Assembly (NCBI RefSeq): GCF_001428245.1
Contig: NZ_LMRV01000110.1
Location: forward strand, 94,080 to 158,079
Source of the DNA: Paenibacillus sp. Soil522
GTDB taxonomy: Bacteria; Bacillota; Bacilli; Paenibacillales; Paenibacillaceae
Length of the DNA: 64,000 bases
Direction: 5' to 3'
The notes beneath the pieces were generated by a model. That model saw only the letters and a list, made by a program, of their open reading frames with translations. It had not been told where the DNA came from and searched no databases. The position numbers were made by a program, and so were the translations under genes. Positions 25,426-34,241 of this stretch are shown piece by piece. Numbering within the stretch: the first letter of the stretch is position 1; every line of letters begins with the position of its first letter.

Positions 25426-26216
25426 TGAGCGCTTACATCGATTTTATTCGAATCCGGTTTATTATGATGCTTGCCTACCGCGTTAACTATTATAGCGGTA
25501 TTATTATTTACGCCATTAACATTGGCGCTTACTACTTTCTGTGGCAGGCGATTTACGGCGACAAGGAAACGCTCGCCGGTTTTACCGTGACCCAAATGAC
25601 GACATATGTTGCGGTATCGTGGATGGCGCGTGCCTTTTACTTTAACAACCTCGATCGCGAGATCGCGAATGAAATTCGGGACGGCAGCGTATCCGTTCAG
25701 CTGATTAGACCCTATTCCTATTTATTCGTAAAAATGATGCAGGGCTTCGGCGAAGGTCTTTTCCGGATGCTGTTGTTCATGGTGCCGGGGATGATTATCG
25801 TTTGTCTCATTTTCCCGGTCACGCTTCCGACAAATCCGGTGACTTGGCTTATTTATTTAGTCATGCTGTTCTTTAGCTTTCTTATCAATTCGCAAATTAA
25901 TATTTTGACCGGCTTGTTCGCTTTTTTTGTCGAAAACAACGAAGGCATGATGCGAATGAAGCGGGTGATGGTCGACTTGTTCTCAGGCGTGGTCGTGCCG
26001 ATCGCCTTCTTCCCGGGCTGGCTGTCCGCTATTATGCACTGGCTGCCGTTCCAAGCGATCACTTATTTGCCAAGCTCCGTATTCACGGGGCGGACGCCGG
26101 GCAGCGAAGTGCTGCATGTGTTCGGCATTCAAGTGTTATGGTTCGCGGGGCTGCTGGTGCCGATCTGGCTGACATGGCGTGCCGCCCGTAAGCGGCTGTT
26201 CGTGCAGGGGGGTTAA
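25422..26216 (+). CDS. ABC-2 type transporter permease (DUF990-like)
   Basis: A 264-residue permease with six predicted helices. An N-terminal RIRFIMMLAYRVNYYSG segment leads into the first helices, and LDREIANEIRDGSVSVQLIRPYSYLF is the cytoplasmic coupling stretch shared with the downstream permease. This pairing of two related DUF990 permeases with one ATPase is a known export arrangement; the substrate is unknown. It starts within the ATPase stop (ATGA). Confidence 0.88.
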   Translation: MMSAYIDFIRIRFIMMLAYRVNYYSGIIIYAINIGAYYFLWQAIYGDKETLAGFTVTQMTTYVAVSWMARAFYFNNLDREIANEIRDGSVSVQLIRPYSYLFVKMMQGFGEGLFRMLLFMVPGMIIVCLIFPVTLPTNPVTWLIYLVMLFFSFLINSQINILTGLFAFFVENNEGMMRMKRVMVDLFSGVVVPIAFFPGWLSAIMHWLPFQAITYLPSSVFTGRTPGSEVLHVFGIQVLWFAGLLVPIWLTWRAARKRLFVQGG

Positions 26217-26221
26217 TAGAA

Positions 26222-27013
26222 ATGAGATATGCAACATTGTTCTGGGAATACATTAAAAACTACGCGAAAACCAGGCTTACCTACCGGGCTGACTTCTGGA
26301 TCGAAGTGCTATCGGATTTATTGTTCCAGGGGATGAACCTGATCTTCATATTGATCGTGTTTCAGCATACGCCATCGCTTGGCGGCTGGTCGGAGGCCGA
26401 GGTTGTGTTCGTTTATGGCTTCTTCATGATTCCGTATGGCGTGTTCAGCACCTTATTCAGCATTTGGAATTTCAGCGAGCGTTATATTGTTAAAGGCGAG
26501 ATGGACCGCGTGCTTACGCGGCCGGCTCACAGCTTGTTTCAGGTGCTGCTCGAAAATGTAGATCCGCCGTCACTGATCGGCTCCTTCGTCGGCGCAATCA
26601 TTATGGCGCTCTGCTGGACGCAGCTCGATCTGCCGTTCCAGGTGCTTGACGTACTTATGCTTCTATTGCTCGTACTGGGCGCGGTGCTGATTTACGCGGG
26701 TCTGTATACGGCGCTCAGCGCCATTTCCTTTTATTCCGACGCGCCGACCGGCATCGTGCCGCTTATGTATAATATTCAAAACTATGGGCGCTATCCGATT
26801 AACATTTATAACAAAATGATTCGGTTCGTGCTGACATGGCTGCTGCCATTTGCTTTCGTTGGCGTCATTCCAGCCTCTTATTTCCTCGAAAAGAAGACGG
26901 ATGACCTGTCTCAGCTGGCGCTTCTGACGCCAGTCATGGGATTGCTCGTATTCTCACTAGGGCTGTTGCTTTGGAACCACGGGGTTAAGCGATACCGTGG
27001 AGCGGGCTCATAG
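26222..27013 (+). CDS. ABC-2 type transporter permease (second subunit)
   Basis: A 263-residue, six-helix permease related to the preceding one, with the equivalent coupling motif RYIVKGEMDRVLTRPAHSLFQVLLE and the start YIKNYAKTRLTYRADFWIEVLSDLL. It follows the first permease by 5 bp with a GGGGGG site. It most likely forms the heterodimeric channel with it. Confidence 0.88.
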   Translation: MRYATLFWEYIKNYAKTRLTYRADFWIEVLSDLLFQGMNLIFILIVFQHTPSLGGWSEAEVVFVYGFFMIPYGVFSTLFSIWNFSERYIVKGEMDRVLTRPAHSLFQVLLENVDPPSLIGSFVGAIIMALCWTQLDLPFQVLDVLMLLLLVLGAVLIYAGLYTALSAISFYSDAPTGIVPLMYNIQNYGRYPINIYNKMIRFVLTWLLPFAFVGVIPASYFLEKKTDDLSQLALLTPVMGLLVFSLGLLLWNHGVKRYRGAGS

Positions 27014-27074
27014 CATACCCGCTATGAAAGTATGATGTGAGCCGCGATTATGAACTGTTTACGGAGGAAGTTAG

Positions 27075-27560
27075 ATGACACAGCTTAGAGTTGGAGACTT
27101 GGCGCCGGATTTCGTATTGCCGGCGTCAAACGGAGAAAATGTTTCACTCAGCGAGTACCGCGGGCGAAATGTCGTTCTTTATTTTTATCCAAAGGATATG
27201 ACGACGGCCTGCACGCAGGAATCGTGTGACTTTCGCGATGCGAATGCGGAAATGCTAAAGCATCATACGGTTATTTTGGGCATCAGCATCGACACGGTAA
27301 AGTCGCATCAGCGTTTTATTGAGAAGAAGGAGCTGCCCTTTCTGTTATTAGCCGATACAGAGCACGTTGTGTGCGAGCTGTACGGGGTGTGGCAGTTAAA
27401 GAAGCTATACGGCAGGGAGTATATGGGGCTTGTCCGGTCGACGTTTCTGATTGATGTCGAAGGCAAGCTGGTGCAGGAGTGGCGCAAGGTGAGGGTGAAG
27501 GGGCATACGCAGCAGGTGCTTGAAGCGGTGCAGCAATTGCAGCCCGCAGCTGCCCGTTAG
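27075..27560 (+). CDS. bcp: Peroxiredoxin, BCP type (thiol peroxidase)
   Basis: A 161-residue cytoplasmic peroxiredoxin that reduces hydrogen peroxide and organic hydroperoxides. The peroxidatic Cys is in YPKDMTTACTQESCDFRD, with a second Cys five residues later as in atypical 2-Cys BCPs. The catalytic Arg lies in GLVRSTFLID. GGAGGAAG precedes the ATG. It sits 61 bp after the ABC-2 operon and may be read through from it. Confidence 0.92.
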   Translation: MTQLRVGDLAPDFVLPASNGENVSLSEYRGRNVVLYFYPKDMTTACTQESCDFRDANAEMLKHHTVILGISIDTVKSHQRFIEKKELPFLLLADTEHVVCELYGVWQLKKLYGREYMGLVRSTFLIDVEGKLVQEWRKVRVKGHTQQVLEAVQQLQPAAAR

Positions 27561-27691
27561 AACGATGATATAGGGTGAAGGAACGAATCCCATCTTTATC
27601 GGCTTGAATGATGCGGGAGCGGGGATGCTCGCTCATGATCCTCAATTCGTATAAAAATGACGGCTTTTTAAAATATGGGAATAATTATCTA

Positions 27692-27720
27692 TTGACGGGA
27701 TGCTGACACATTTATACAAT
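27692..27720 (+). promoter_or_regulatory. Strong SigA-type promoter for metNIQ
   Basis: TTGACG (27692-27697), a 17-bp spacer and TACAAT (27715-27720). The expected start point is near 27727, giving only a ~27-base leader before the proposed metN start. No SAM riboswitch (S-box) consensus is present between bcp and metN. Confidence 0.75.
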
Positions 27721-27753
27721 ATGGTTTTGCTTGTCCGATAGGGGGTTATACAA

Positions 27754-28755
27754 CTGATCAGGCTAAATAACATCAGAAAATCTTACCGGGTAGGGGCGGT
27801 TTCGGTCGAAGCGGTCCGGGACGTTAATTTGACGGTTCAGAAGGGTGAAATATTCGGCATCATCGGTCATTCCGGTGCGGGAAAAAGCACGCTGCTGCGC
27901 TGCGTCAATTTGCTTGAAAAGCCGACGTCGGGTACGGTGACCGTAGGCGGCGTAGAGCTGACCGGCCTGTCCGGGAGACAGCTGCAGACGCAGCGGCGGC
28001 GCATTGGGATGATTTTTCAGCATTTTAACCTGCTGTCGATGTCTACGGTTAGGGATAATATCGCTTTTCCGCTTGCGCTGGCAAAGCTTTCAAAGACTGA
28101 ATTGAATAAGCGTGTGGATGAGCTTCTAAAGCTCGTTCAGCTCGAGGAGCATGCGGATAAATATCCGGCACAGCTGTCTGGCGGTCAGAAGCAGCGCGTC
28201 GGCATTGCCAGGGCGCTAGCCAACAATCCGGACGTGCTGCTGTGCGATGAGGCGACGTCGGCGCTGGATCCGCAAACGACGAATTCGATATTATCGTTAT
28301 TGCTCGACATTAATGAGAAGCTCGGCATTACGATATTGCTCATTACGCATGAAATGAACGTCATTCGTTCGATTTGCGACCGCGTGGCCGTCGTGGATCA
28401 GGGCGAAATCGTCGAGATGGGCGATGTGCTTCACGTCTTTCTGAAGCCCGAGCATCCCGTAACCCGTGACTTTGTCGATCAAGTGGCGGACGGCGGCGGG
28501 ATTGGCCAGCTGCTGCGCGAGCGCGCAGGGCGTCTTTTGCGTATGTCCTATATCGGCGATTTGACGTATGAGCCGATTCTTTATAATGCGGTCAAGCCGA
28601 CGTCGGTGCAGTTTGCGATTTTGCAAGGAACGGTATCGCGAATGAAGCAAACACCTTACGGCCAGCTTATCGTGGAGCTGATCGGCAGCGATGCGGAGAT
28701 TGAGCGGGTCATTGCCGTACTGCGTAAGGAAGGGCTGGAGGTGGAGGCAATATGA
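27754..28755 (+). CDS. metN: Methionine ABC transporter, ATP-binding protein; CTG start
   Basis: A 333-residue ATPase of the MetN type. Walker A GHSGAGKST, signature LSGGQKQRVGIARAL, Walker B VLLCDEATSALD, switch TLLITHE-like ILLITHEMN and the C-terminal NIL/ACT regulatory domain (~260-333) are all present. No ATG, GTG or TTG occurs in frame between the stop at 27739 and a TTG at 27829 that would delete the first strand. Initiation at CTG 27754 yields the normal family start MIRLNNIRKSY and is spaced 8 bp from GGGGG. Translationally coupled to metI. Confidence 0.9.
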   Translation: MIRLNNIRKSYRVGAVSVEAVRDVNLTVQKGEIFGIIGHSGAGKSTLLRCVNLLEKPTSGTVTVGGVELTGLSGRQLQTQRRRIGMIFQHFNLLSMSTVRDNIAFPLALAKLSKTELNKRVDELLKLVQLEEHADKYPAQLSGGQKQRVGIARALANNPDVLLCDEATSALDPQTTNSILSLLLDINEKLGITILLITHEMNVIRSICDRVAVVDQGEIVEMGDVLHVFLKPEHPVTRDFVDQVADGGGIGQLLRERAGRLLRMSYIGDLTYEPILYNAVKPTSVQFAILQGTVSRMKQTPYGQLIVELIGSDAEIERVIAVLRKEGLEVEAI

Positions 28756-29414
28756 TGAGCTTCGAAAACGTACGTTTACCGGAAATATGGGATGCGACGA
28801 AGGATACGCTCTATATGATGGCGGCTTCGCTGGTGTTTACGATTATTTTCGGATTGATTATCGGCATTATCCTGTTTCTAACTTCCCGCAGGCAGCTGCT
28901 GCATCAGCCGGTTGTTTACGGCTTGCTGTCTTTAATCGTGAACGTGCTTCGCTCGGTTCCGTTCGTCATTCTCATGATTATGATCATGCCGCTCACCAAG
29001 CTTATTACGGGAACGACGCTTGGCGTGGAAGGCTCGATTCCGCCGCTCGTCGTTGCGGCGACGCCCTTCTTCGCAAGGCTTGTGGAAACGTCGCTGCGCG
29101 AGGTGGACCGCGGCGTCATTGAAGCGGCTCAGGCGATGGGCGCATCGAAATGGGATATCGTTCGGCGCGTGCTGCTTCGGGAATCGAGCCCAAGCCTGCT
29201 GGCCGCAGTGACGATAACGGCGGTTACGCTCGTCTCCTATACGGCTATGTCAGGCGTCATCGGCGGCGGCGGGCTTGGTGACTTGGCGCTGCGCTACGGC
29301 TATCAGCGGTTTCAAACCGATGTAATGCTCGTTACTGTAGCCCTGCTCATCGTGCTCGTTCAGGTGCTGCAAACGATCGGCGATTCGTTAGTACGACGTT
29401 ACAGCAGAAAATAA
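28752..29414 (+). CDS. metI: Methionine ABC transporter, permease
   Basis: A 220-residue permease with five predicted helices. The EAA loop that docks the ATPase is clear (VIEAAQAMGASKWDIVRRVLL), followed by TYTAMSGVIGGGGLGDLALRYGYQRF, a MetI hallmark. It overlaps metN by 4 bp; the ATG at 28755 is an alternative start. Confidence 0.93.
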   Translation: MMSFENVRLPEIWDATKDTLYMMAASLVFTIIFGLIIGIILFLTSRRQLLHQPVVYGLLSLIVNVLRSVPFVILMIMIMPLTKLITGTTLGVEGSIPPLVVAATPFFARLVETSLREVDRGVIEAAQAMGASKWDIVRRVLLRESSPSLLAAVTITAVTLVSYTAMSGVIGGGGLGDLALRYGYQRFQTDVMLVTVALLIVLVQVLQTIGDSLVRRYSRK

Positions 29415-29468
29415 GTGATTAGAAGGCAGTGCAACTCAAAGTGAAATGACAATGATGGAGGAATAAAC

Positions 29469-30311
29469 ATGAAAAAGACAAGCTATATGATCGTAGCTAT
29501 GATGCTAATGTTCGCGTTAGCGGCTTGCGGACAAGATAAAAATAATGAAGGCAGCACGAACGGCGCAGAAGCAGGAACAGAAACGTCCGGAGAGGTTACG
29601 CTCAAGGTAGGAGCGTCTCCGGTGCCGCATGCGAAGCTGCTGGAAGTCGTTAAGCCGATGCTGAAGGAGCAGGGCGTGAACCTGGAAATCATTGAGTTCA
29701 ACGACTATGTCCAACCGAACACGCAGCTGTATGAAAAACAGATCGATGCCAATTTCTTTCAGCATATGCCTTACCTAGAGCAATTCAACAAGGATAAGGG
29801 CTATGATCTTGTAAGCGCGGCAGGCATTCACATCGAGCCCTTCGGCGCTTACTCAAAAAAAATCACAAAGATCGATGAGCTGAAGGAAGGAGCGAAAGTC
29901 GTTATTCCGAACGATCCGTCAAATGGCGGACGCGCGCTGGCGCTTATGGCAGAGAATGGCCTGCTGACGCTGAAGGACGGCGTTGGCGTTAACGGCACTG
30001 TTGCGGATATTACCGAAAACCCGAAAAAGCTCGATATCAGGGAAGTGGAAGCGGCGACACTGCCGCGCGTCTTGGGCGAGGTAGATCTTGCGCTTATCAA
30101 TACGAACTATGCCCTTGAAGCCGATCTTGTACCAACGAAAGACGCGCTGTTTATCGAAGGCAGCGACTCGCCATATGTGAACATTCTTGTGGCTCGTCCG
30201 GATAACAAAGACTCCGAAGCGATGCAAAAGCTTGCGGCGGCGCTTCGTTCGCCCGAAGTAAAGAAATTTATTGAGGATACGTATAAAGGCGCAATCGTAG
30301 CTGCATTTTAA
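29469..30311 (+). CDS. metQ: Methionine-binding lipoprotein
   Basis: A 280-residue NlpA-type lipoprotein with lipobox LAAC (Cys near residue 20), a Glu/Thr/Gly-rich linker, then the substrate-binding domain with GASPVPHAKLLEVVKP, VQPNTQLYEKQIDANFFQHMPYL, IPNDPSNGGRAL and ALINTNYALEA. It delivers methionine (possibly also related compounds) to MetNI. GGAGGAA precedes the ATG. A strong terminator closes the operon. Confidence 0.93.
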   Translation: MKKTSYMIVAMMLMFALAACGQDKNNEGSTNGAEAGTETSGEVTLKVGASPVPHAKLLEVVKPMLKEQGVNLEIIEFNDYVQPNTQLYEKQIDANFFQHMPYLEQFNKDKGYDLVSAAGIHIEPFGAYSKKITKIDELKEGAKVVIPNDPSNGGRALALMAENGLLTLKDGVGVNGTVADITENPKKLDIREVEAATLPRVLGEVDLALINTNYALEADLVPTKDALFIEGSDSPYVNILVARPDNKDSEAMQKLAAALRSPEVKKFIEDTYKGAIVAAF

Positions 30312-30325
30312 GCGCCGGCAGAATA

Positions 30326-30372
30326 GAAGCGCCCCCGCCGTCTCGGCTGGGGGCGCTTCATTTTTTATTTTG
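30326..30372 (+). terminator. Terminator after metQ
   Basis: GAAGCGCCCCC pairs with GGGGGCGCTTC, followed by ATTTTTTATTTTG. Confidence 0.92.
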
Positions 30373-30402
30373 CATAACCAGTCGCAACTAATATCCGTAT
30401 CC

Positions 30403-31530
30403 TTATTCGGAAATTGTAAGGCTGTAAATGTTGTTATCCTTATCGTATGGATATTCATTTTTGAAATACAAAATATCCCCTTCCCGTTTGACGAGCTTCA
30501 GAAAATCACCGTGGTAAGGGGTATCGTTAAACTCCGCATACTCCTGATGCTTCGCATCTAACAGTTCCTTGTACAGCATAGTGCGCCTTCCGGTTTCCCT
30601 GTCTACAAGCATGAGCAGCCCCTTTTGGCCCGGACGTATGAGAAGCACATCCTTGTCGATATATTCGATGAAATAAAGATCTTCTTCTCCGCCAAGCTTC
30701 AGGAGATCCAGCGTTTCTGTCACTTCCCCCGTGCCGTCCTCGATAAGCCGCAGAGTATGACCATCGTTCAATATGAGCTGGCCGTCTGCCTGTGTAACAT
30801 TTTGCTCGAATCTCTTCCAATAGTACACGCTGGATTGCGCAATGACCTTACCGTCTTTAATAATTAACGTGAATAACTGGTTATTGATATGCGGCTCACC
30901 GTAATTATCGTGCAGGTTAAGGATCAGTAATCCACGGGGAGTTTTTTGAAAGCTGAATGACAAGTAATCGTATATGGGGGTTCCGAGCTTTGCCAGCTCG
31001 CGCCAGGCGTCTTTTCCGTCAGTTACATAGAGCGTACCGCTCTTTGGCTCAATGGAATAATGAAGTCCATCATGGACATAAGTGTATGTTTTAAACGTTT
31101 GCAGATGCCCTGCCTTTACGGTACGACTGCGGGCATCCCATGCAATGGTTCCTCCGTTAAGCGCATGTACAACGAAGCGTGCAGGCAGGTAAAGCTCTTT
31201 TTCGAAAATAAACGGAGCGCCTTCGAGCTTAACGATTTTTCCGTCCAGCATGCCGGTTAGGCTGCCCACCCGAATAGCAAACGATTTTTCCCAGCCGTCG
31301 AATTGAGCGCGATTGCCGGCAGTATCCCATTTCATATCAAGCTGCGCCTGATCTTTCACAGGCGTCATAGGTACGAATGAGACTCCATTCTTTACGAGTG
31401 CGCTGCCGCCTAAGCTCCCGCCTCCATCCCAGTTGAACCGATAGTTTGCATGTGCGGCTGCACCGGCTGTAGTCGGCAGTATAAGCGTCAATGCGAGAAT
31501 AATGACCGTGATGCTCCATCTTATTTTCAT
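30403..31530 (-). CDS. Secreted stalk-domain (copper amine oxidase N-terminal-like) protein
   Basis: A 375-residue secreted protein. A signal peptide (ITVIILALTLILPTTAGAAAHA) is followed by a copper-amine-oxidase-N-like domain with the typical LYLPARFVVHALNGGTIAWD strand pair. The remainder looks like a beta-propeller-type sensor with repeated hydrophobic strands (GLLILNLHDNYG, LILNDGHTLRLI, KGLLMLVDRETG). The binding partner is unknown. Start 31530 has GGTGAT about 6 bp upstream; the TTG at 31536 is rejected. Confidence 0.75.
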   Translation of the reverse strand: MKIRWSITVIILALTLILPTTAGAAAHANYRFNWDGGGSLGGSALVKNGVSFVPMTPVKDQAQLDMKWDTAGNRAQFDGWEKSFAIRVGSLTGMLDGKIVKLEGAPFIFEKELYLPARFVVHALNGGTIAWDARSRTVKAGHLQTFKTYTYVHDGLHYSIEPKSGTLYVTDGKDAWRELAKLGTPIYDYLSFSFQKTPRGLLILNLHDNYGEPHINNQLFTLIIKDGKVIAQSSVYYWKRFEQNVTQADGQLILNDGHTLRLIEDGTGEVTETLDLLKLGGEEDLYFIEYIDKDVLLIRPGQKGLLMLVDRETGRRTMLYKELLDAKHQEYAEFNDTPYHGDFLKLVKREGDILYFKNEYPYDKDNNIYSLTISE

Positions 31531-31692
31531 TCTCAATCACCTACCTTATCTTCAATTAATTGGTATTAGCATGAAACATAAACGCAATCATTTCAATAAA
31601 TGTTGCAGTGCGTTTTTTACGGAAGGGAATTGGTTGGGGACCTTGAATATAGTAAGTAGAATTGATCCGGGGACAAGACAAATAAGACTGAA

Positions 31693-31731
31693 GTCAATCA
31701 TGATAAGCAGCGGCTATGATTGGCTTTTTTT
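31693..31731 (+). terminator. Orphan terminator-like hairpin upstream of the deacetylase
   Basis: GTCAATCAT and ATGATTGGC pair over 9 bp (one G-U) around a 14-base loop, followed by seven T. No plus-strand gene lies before it in the 306-bp gap, so it may be an attenuator in the leader of the deacetylase gene or the end of a short unannotated transcript. Nothing else is recognised in the gap. Confidence 0.55.
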
Positions 31732-31836
31732 GCTATACGAAAGATTGGCCCAGTCATTTACTAGAGAAGACGCTCATATATTCTATCAGATTGAACGAGA
31801 TTTTCTATTCAAAGATAGAGAAGGGTGGAAGAGTGG

Positions 31837-33132
31837 ATGCGGCGAATGTTGCAGGCGGCGATTTGTGCGATGGTTGTATGGTTTGGCTTGTTTGAGTTTG
31901 GCGGCTTTGCTGTGTACGAAGGCGGAGCTGCGGGAGAGCAAGAGATCGTGCAGGCGAGCGGGGCAGCGGCATCCGCTGCTTATTATGAAACCAAGCCGGT
32001 TCCGGCTGAGCAGGCATCCTATGAACCCGGAAAACGGCTGAAGCTTGACAAGCCTGTTAAGGCTGCCGCAGCACCGCCGGAGACGAAGCAGAAGCTGTTG
32101 TATTTAACGTTCGATGACGGTCCGAGTGAAAATACGGAGCTGGTGCTTAATATTTTAAAGCAGGAAGGGATTTTGGCGACATTTTTTGTGCTCGGGGAGC
32201 ATGTGCTGAAGAAGCCGGAAATCGCCAAGCGTATCATTGCGGAAGGCCATTCGATCGGCAATCATACGTTTGATCATAAATATGAGATTTTATACGGCAG
32301 CTTTGCCGATTTTTCTGCGCAGGTGATGAAAACCGACGATGCTATTTTCCGCACGACCGGCGTTAGAACGACGCTGTTCCGGGCGCCTGGCGGCACCTAC
32401 AGCAACTTTGACCAGAGCTACTTTGATGCGATGGCCGCAGCAGGCTATCAGGTGTTTGACTGGAATGTGGACAGCGGGGATTCGAAGCGGAAAGGCGTGC
32501 CTGCCTCTGAGATTTTGACGACAGTTAAAGGCTCTAAGCTTGCGGATAAGCTGGTTGTGCTGCTTCATGACAGCGCAGGGCATGCGGAGTCGGTTAAGGT
32601 TTTGCCGGCAGTCATTAAATATTACAAGAGCAAAGGCTACGCTTTTGCTCCCATAACCGATCAGGTAAAGCCTGTTCAATTCAAGGTCGCCAAAAAGCTG
32701 AAGTGGAGCAGGGCACAGGTATCGCGGCCGGAGAAGCTAAAGCTGGTCCAATTCTCGGAGAAGCTGGGCCGGAGCGTTCAGCCCGCGCAAACGAAAAAAG
32801 ACATGCCAGACCTTATTTTGCACCGCGGACAGGAAAGTTTGGTGTTTGGAGAGGGCGAGTATGAATTAAGCAACGGCTCCATTAAGGTGCCGCTGCTGAA
32901 ACTGACCGAGTGGGTAGAGGGCAAGCCGGAAGCTGATCTGAACGATGGTGCAAGTGTTGCTTATGCGAGCGGAGGCCGGGTGCTGCCGAGGCCGAGTCCG
33001 GCCGGCAAAGCAACTGATGGGAAGGCGGAGCCTGCCGTTGCTCCGGTACGTGCGACGCTGCAAAAATTCGGAATCGAAATTACAAGCTATGTCTATAACG
33101 ATAAGCAGCGTGAAATTTGGGTAACGGGGTAA
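31837..33132 (+). CDS. Secreted polysaccharide deacetylase (NodB domain)
   Basis: A 431-residue exported protein. A short basic start and hydrophobic segment (MLQAAICAMVVWFGLFEF) form a signal or anchor. The NodB domain (~90-270) has the metal Asp in LTFDDGPS, the His pair in GNHTFDH, then RAPGGTYSNFD, FDWNVDSGD and LVVLLHD, all intact. Peptidoglycan or chitin-type N-acetylglucosamine is the usual substrate. The C-terminal ~150 residues resemble a stalk-like beta domain (SIKVPLLKLTEWV). GTG 31825 is an alternative start, though it leaves no room for the AGAAGG site. Confidence 0.88.
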   Translation: MRRMLQAAICAMVVWFGLFEFGGFAVYEGGAAGEQEIVQASGAAASAAYYETKPVPAEQASYEPGKRLKLDKPVKAAAAPPETKQKLLYLTFDDGPSENTELVLNILKQEGILATFFVLGEHVLKKPEIAKRIIAEGHSIGNHTFDHKYEILYGSFADFSAQVMKTDDAIFRTTGVRTTLFRAPGGTYSNFDQSYFDAMAAAGYQVFDWNVDSGDSKRKGVPASEILTTVKGSKLADKLVVLLHDSAGHAESVKVLPAVIKYYKSKGYAFAPITDQVKPVQFKVAKKLKWSRAQVSRPEKLKLVQFSEKLGRSVQPAQTKKDMPDLILHRGQESLVFGEGEYELSNGSIKVPLLKLTEWVEGKPEADLNDGASVAYASGGRVLPRPSPAGKATDGKAEPAVAPVRATLQKFGIEITSYVYNDKQREIWVTG

Positions 33133-33221
33133 CGGAAAGGGCTTCTAGCAGGTCTAAAGAGAGAGGAAGCTGGGGACACTGAAAAATAGATAGATTTATT
33201 TTTCAGGAGGCGATTTATACG

Positions 33222-34241
33222 ATGATTTCTCCCCAATTTTCAGAAGAAGCGAAAGAGGAGCGGGACAGCCATTGGCCGGAAGCGCCGCAAGTGCTGCTGC
33301 ACCGGTTGCTAGTAAAGGTAGAGAGCGTGCTGCTAGGCAAGCAGCAGGTTATTCGAAATACGTTAATTGCGCTGCTGGCGGGCGGACATGTGCTGTTAGA
33401 GGATGTGCCCGGCGTTGGCAAGACGCTGCTCGCGCAGGCGTTCGCGAGAGCGGTCGGCGGAGATTTTAAAAGAATTCAGTTTACGTCCGACATGCTGCCT
33501 GCAGATATCGTAGGCGGTGTCGTACTAGATTCCCGCACGAGCGAGCTTGTCTATCGGCCTGGTCCGATCATGGGCAACGTGGTGCTGGCTGACGAGATTA
33601 ATAGGACGTCGCCGCGCACGCAGTCTGCGCTTCTCGAAGCGATGGAGGAGAGGCGTGTCACGGTAGAGGGCAAGACCCGGAAGCTGCCGGTTCCATTCAT
33701 GCTGATCGCGACGCAGAACCCGCTCAGCTTTGAAGGAACGAACACGCTGCCGGAAGCGCAGCTGGATCGTTTTATGATGCGGCTGACAATCGGTTATCCG
33801 GGCTTAGCGGAAGAGAAACGGATGCTTGAGCAATATGCGGGCGGTAATCGGATAGAGCCGGAGCGCCTGCGGCCCGTCATTGCTACGGAGGAATGGCTGC
33901 AGATGCAGGCGGAGGCGCGGCAAACGCATATGCATCCTTCGCTGTTTGAATATATGGTGCAGGTAGCCGACGAGACCCGCCGCGCGCCAGAGGTCATGCT
34001 GGGGTTAAGTCCGCGCGCACTTCGCGATTGGCTGCGGGCATCGCAGGCTAATGCTTACATGGAAGGCCGGGGCTATGCGGTTCCTGACGATTTACTGGCG
34101 ACAGCTGACGCCGTGCTGCCGCATCGTCTGTCGCTCCGATATAATGCCGCCGCGACAGGCGCCGATGCGGCTGCTGTCATTAGGCGGACGATTCGGGAAT
34201 GCAGTGTGCCGTCATCGGCGGGAAGCGGGAAACGCCGATGA
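33222..34241 (+). CDS. MoxR-family AAA+ ATPase (YeaC-like)
   Basis: A 339-residue AAA+ chaperone-like ATPase. Walker A DVPGVGKTLLAQA (~residue 62), Walker B VVLADEINRTSPRTQSALLEAMEE, sensor-1 IATQNP and the Arg-finger region PEAQLDRFMMRL are present. MoxR proteins act with DUF58 and transglutaminase partners encoded next to them; the same trio precedes guaA in B. subtilis (yeaC-yeaD-yebA). AGGAGGCG lies upstream of the ATG. It overlaps the next gene by 4 bp. Confidence 0.93.
   Translation: MISPQFSEEAKEERDSHWPEAPQVLLHRLLVKVESVLLGKQQVIRNTLIALLAGGHVLLEDVPGVGKTLLAQAFARAVGGDFKRIQFTSDMLPADIVGGVVLDSRTSELVYRPGPIMGNVVLADEINRTSPRTQSALLEAMEERRVTVEGKTRKLPVPFMLIATQNPLSFEGTNTLPEAQLDRFMMRLTIGYPGLAEEKRMLEQYAGGNRIEPERLRPVIATEEWLQMQAEARQTHMHPSLFEYMVQVADETRRAPEVMLGLSPRALRDWLRASQANAYMEGRGYAVPDDLLATADAVLPHRLSLRYNAAATGADAAAVIRRTIRECSVPSSAGSGKRR

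Noticed and set aside
27561..27753. SAM (S-box) riboswitch or T-box before metN
   Set aside because: No S-box core or T-box sequence is present, and the promoter lies only about 34 bp before the start codon, leaving no room.
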